A DNA stretch of 64,000 nucleotides from Darksidea phi (lineage: Eukaryota; Ascomycota; Dothideomycetes; Pleosporales; Lentitheciaceae), in the NCBI GenBank assembly GCA_030770425.1, contig JASJFT010000077.1, positions 124,001 to 188,000 on the forward strand, given 5' to 3'. The notes under the pieces were generated by a model. That model saw only the letters and a list, made by a program, of their open reading frames with translations. It did no database searches and was not told the origin of the DNA. Shown here piece after piece: positions 60,801-64,000 of this stretch. The translations under genes and the position numbers were made by a program. The first letter of the stretch is position 1. The number at the start of each line of letters is the position of its first letter.

Positions 60801-63573
60801 TGTCTATTCGACTGCCGAATTAACTTCATACAACGGTAAAGGCGGTAAAGGAATGTATGTGGCTATTCGTGGAGTCGTTTATGATCTTGGAAAGTTCATG
60901 CCCCATCACTACCCCCAGATTATTCCGACGAAGGCACTGGAGAAATACGCTGGCCAGGACGCTACCAATCTATTTCCGGTCCAAGTATCTGCTCTTTGCA
61001 ACGGCGTCGACGGCAGTGTCTTCCCCGGTGTCCAGCTCAACTACAAATCCACCAATTACACCAACTCGAATAATCTCATCAGGACCGACGACATCAACCG
61101 CAAATTCCATGACTTTCGATGGGCCACGAACGATTCCCGCCCTGATTGGTGGTACGAGCAGCAGATATTCCTGAAGGCAAATTACATGAAGGGACGAGTC
61201 GGTTACAGCCCGCAATATCTCAAAACCCTGGCCTCAAAGCAGAATCTCATCGCCTACATGAACGGTCGGGTGTACGATCTGACCATGTATGCGCCTGGCG
61301 GCCGAGAAGTTGAGTACCCTCCCGGTCACGACAAGAGCGGGGATGGCGCAATTAACACAAACTTCCTGGCTGATGCCGTGGTTGACATCTTCCGAGTTCA
61401 GGCTGGAAACGATGTCAGCAAGTACTGGGATGCCCTTAGTCTCGACCCGAAGCAGAAGACTGATATGAAGGTCTGCTTGGACAACCTGTTCTATGTCGGT
61501 GAGCTCGATACCCGGAGCTCAACCAGATGCCAGTTCGCCAAATACTTTCTTCTGGCCATTTCAATCCTGCTCGTTAGCGTGATCGGTTTCAAATTCTTCG
61601 CCGCCCTCCAATTCGGCAGGAAGAGTGTACCTGAAAACATCGACAAGTTCATCATTTGTACAGTGCCCGCATATACCGAAGACGAGGACTCCCTCCGTCG
61701 TGCTATCGATTCAGCTGCCAGGATGAAGTACGACGACAAACGAAAACTTCTAGTCATCATTTGCGACGGCATGATCATTGGTCAAGGCAATGACAAGCCC
61801 ACACCTCGCATCGTACTGGATATCTTGGGTGTACCGGAGACCACGGATCCCGACCCGCTAAGCTTCGAGAGCTTAGGCGAAGGCCAAAGGCAACACAACA
61901 TGGGCAAGTGCTACTCTGGCCTATACGAAGTCCAAGGCCATATTGTCCCCTTCCTCGTTGTGGTCAAGGTCGGAAAGCCATCGGAGGTTTCCAAGCCTGG
62001 CAATCGTGGAAAGCGTGACTCTCAGGTCATTCTGATGAGGTTCCTGAACCGTGTTCACTACAACCTTCCGATGAGCCCGCTTGAGCTTGAAATGCACCAC
62101 CAGATCCGAAACATCATCGGCGTAAACCCGACCTTCTACGAGTTCCTTTTGCAAATCGATGCCGACACAGTCGTCGCTGATGACTCGGCCACCCGGTTCG
62201 TAGCTGCCTTCCTTCACGACACGCGTCTCATTGGTGTTTGCGGAGAGACGTCCCTCACCAACGCGAAATCATCGTTCGTAACGATGATGCAGGTCTATGA
62301 ATACTACATCTCGCACAATTTGACCAAGGCGTTCGAAAGTTTATTCGGCTCTGTCACTTGTCTTCCAGGCTGTTTCACCATGTACCGCATCCGCGCCGCC
62401 GAGACTGGAAAACCACTTTTTGTCAGCAAAGAGGTGATCGAAGCCTACCAAGAGATCCGCGTTGACACGCTCCATATGAAGAACTTGCTGCACTTGGGAG
62501 AGGATCGGTATTTGACGACTCTACTACTCAAGTTTCATTCCAAGTACAAGACCAAGTACCTTTTCCGAGCCCATGCCTGGACCATCGCTCCCGACAGCTG
62601 GACCGTCTTCATGTCGCAACGTCGTCGCTGGATTAACTCAACAGTGCACAATCTCCTGGAATTGATTCCACTCCAGCAACTCTGTGGTTTCTGCTGTTTC
62701 AGTATGCGCTTTGTCGTTTTCTTGGATTTACTCTCGACGGTCGTTATGCCAGTGACAGTGGTGTACATCGGTTATCTGATTTACCTGTTAGTCGCGAAGC
62801 CAGACACCGTCCCCATCACCGCCATCATTCTGCTTGGTGCCATCTATGGCCTCCAGGGTATTATTTTCATTATCCGCCGTAAGTGGGAGATGATCGGCTG
62901 GATGATTATCTACATCGTCGCTACTCCCATCTTCTCTTTTGGTCTTCCGCTATACTCGTTCTGGCACATGGACGACTTCTCCTGGGGCAATACGCGTATC
63001 GTCACAGGTGAAAAAGGCCAAAAGGTGCTCGTTTCCGACGAAGGCAAATTTGACCCTGCGAGCATTCCGAAGAAGAAGTGGGATGAATATCAGGCCGAAA
63101 TGTGGGAGCAACACACGATGCGTGATGACCGTTCGGAGATTTCGGGTTTCTCGTACGGCACAAAGCGCTTTTTCAACAACAACGGTAGCGGCTCGGTGGC
63201 TGGCTCAGAGTATGGAGGAATGCCACCCTCTCGACCGATGTCGCATCTCAACCTCCCACGATACGATAATGGCTCGCGCATGAGCTTGGCGCCGAGTGGC
63301 TATGGCGGCTATGACAATATGGAGATGTCTAGTCTCAACCTGCCGAGTGATGATGCGATCCTTTCCGAGATCAGAGACATCCTTTCCACTGCGAATCTCA
63401 TGTCCATCACTAAGAAGGCTGTCAAGATAGAGTTAGAGAGAAGGTATGTGAACATGATTCTATCTGCTCTGTGCAGCTACTAATTATCTACTAGATTCGG
63501 AATGGATCTCACCCTCAAGAAGCATTTCATCGGCAGCGCAGTCGAGTCGCTGCTCGTCGGCCACCAACAATAA
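57871..63573 (+). CDS. csmA: Class V chitin synthase with N-terminal myosin motor (CsmA type)
   Basis: Polarity-linked chitin synthase carried to hyphal tips by its own myosin head. Four exons (57871-58172, 58223-60717, 60767-63443, 63495-63573) give 1850 residues, the expected length. The motor domain begins about residue 90 with P-loop GEPGSGKTT at 102-110 and has [10 protein letters not shown] in the switch II position and [15 protein letters not shown] near its end. After a linker come membrane segments, a cytochrome-b5-like domain ([17 protein letters not shown]), then the chitin synthase domain: [38 protein letters not shown] and QRRRWINST from Q1550. Terminal membrane helices and a DEK_C-like tail follow ([24 protein letters not shown]). 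The ATG has the context CAACCATGG. The third intron splits the DEK_C-like domain; without it the protein would lose 26 residues. Confidence 0.97.
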
Positions 63574-64000
63574 GCCAATTTTTCACTATTCTGTAGCGAC
63601 ACAAACACATACACGGTTCAGAGTGTCGCATCATCTCAAGCATATCACTCACATCTACGACTGTACGGCTAAGAAAAATATCCTCTTTAGCATCTCTCTC
63701 TCTCTTTTTGCCGCATGCCAATTCATGTGGTACCGTCTTCGCTGGATCTGGGGCTTGGTAATATTTGTTTATACATCAGAATTACTTAATTACGCCTCGA
63801 AAGCATTGCATTCATTTTTGTATTTATGGAAAGGAGATCTGGGCGTTCTTGTATCGGAATGTTAAATGGGCGGGTTGGGGAAAGCAGAAAGGGTGGAATA
63901 GGATAAGACATGGAGATGTTGAGTACTAGCATCTTCAATCATCGCAGTTACAACTCTCAATCTTTTGCATTTCGAGTCGATGGGGTACCTCTCAGGTTGA
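63574..64000. other. 3' flank of the class V chitin synthase gene
   Basis: T- and AT-rich sequence after the stop codon, consistent with a 3' untranslated region and downstream flank. No other feature is seen before the window ends. Confidence 0.55.

Overview
This is a window of nuclear DNA from a filamentous ascomycete (Pezizomycotina). The evidence is the presence of fungal eEF3, a Hog1-type MAP kinase, a group III G-alpha, class V and class VII chitin synthases in the head-to-head arrangement known from moulds, and spliceosomal introns mostly of 45-150 bp with GT...AG ends and CTAAC/CTGAC-like branch sites. A dothideomycete is my guess, but nothing in the window proves the class. Exon structures were worked out by hand from splice sites and reading frame; all spliced frames close without a stop.

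Layout. 1-477: 3' end of a GPI inositol-deacylase (BST1/PGAP1). 3.2-6.5 kb: elongation factor 3 (+). 8.8-14.8 kb: Sec7 Arf-GEF (-), divergent from 15.3-17.0 kb mitochondrial pyruvate dehydrogenase E2, LAT1 (+). 17.7-19.9 kb: secreted FAD-linked oxidase (-). 19.9-23.9 kb: gene-poor, one doubtful small protein. 23.9-26.4 kb: AVL9 secretory protein in eight exons (-). 27.1-28.6 kb: HOG1 in nine exons (-), divergent across a 2.8-kb GC-rich spacer from 31.4-32.8 kb, a group III G-alpha (+). 32.8-48.9 kb: accessory stretch with a small Ser/Pro-rich protein, short tandem repeats, the wreck of an ABC-C (MRP-type) transporter, two lineage-restricted proteins (one F-box-like), a decayed array of roughly 80-100-bp repeats and a GACA microsatellite holding an assembly gap. 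48.9-50.1 kb: END3 (-). 50.6-56.0 kb: class VII chitin synthase (-). 57.9-63.6 kb: class V chitin synthase with myosin motor (+), the two sharing a 1.9-kb promoter.

Function. Much of the core set serves polarised growth and the cell surface: Sec7 and Avl9 in late secretory traffic, End3 in actin-linked endocytosis, Bst1 in GPI-anchor remodelling, and two myosin-type chitin synthases for wall synthesis. Hog1 and the G-alpha handle stress and nutrient signals. I found no rRNA, convincing tRNA, CRISPR array, intact transposon or biosynthetic gene cluster, and no convincing undescribed multi-gene system. The best leads are an intron shared by the two chitin synthases exactly where one keeps and the other lacks a P-loop, a frame-neutral intron in an orphan gene, and the decayed repeat array.
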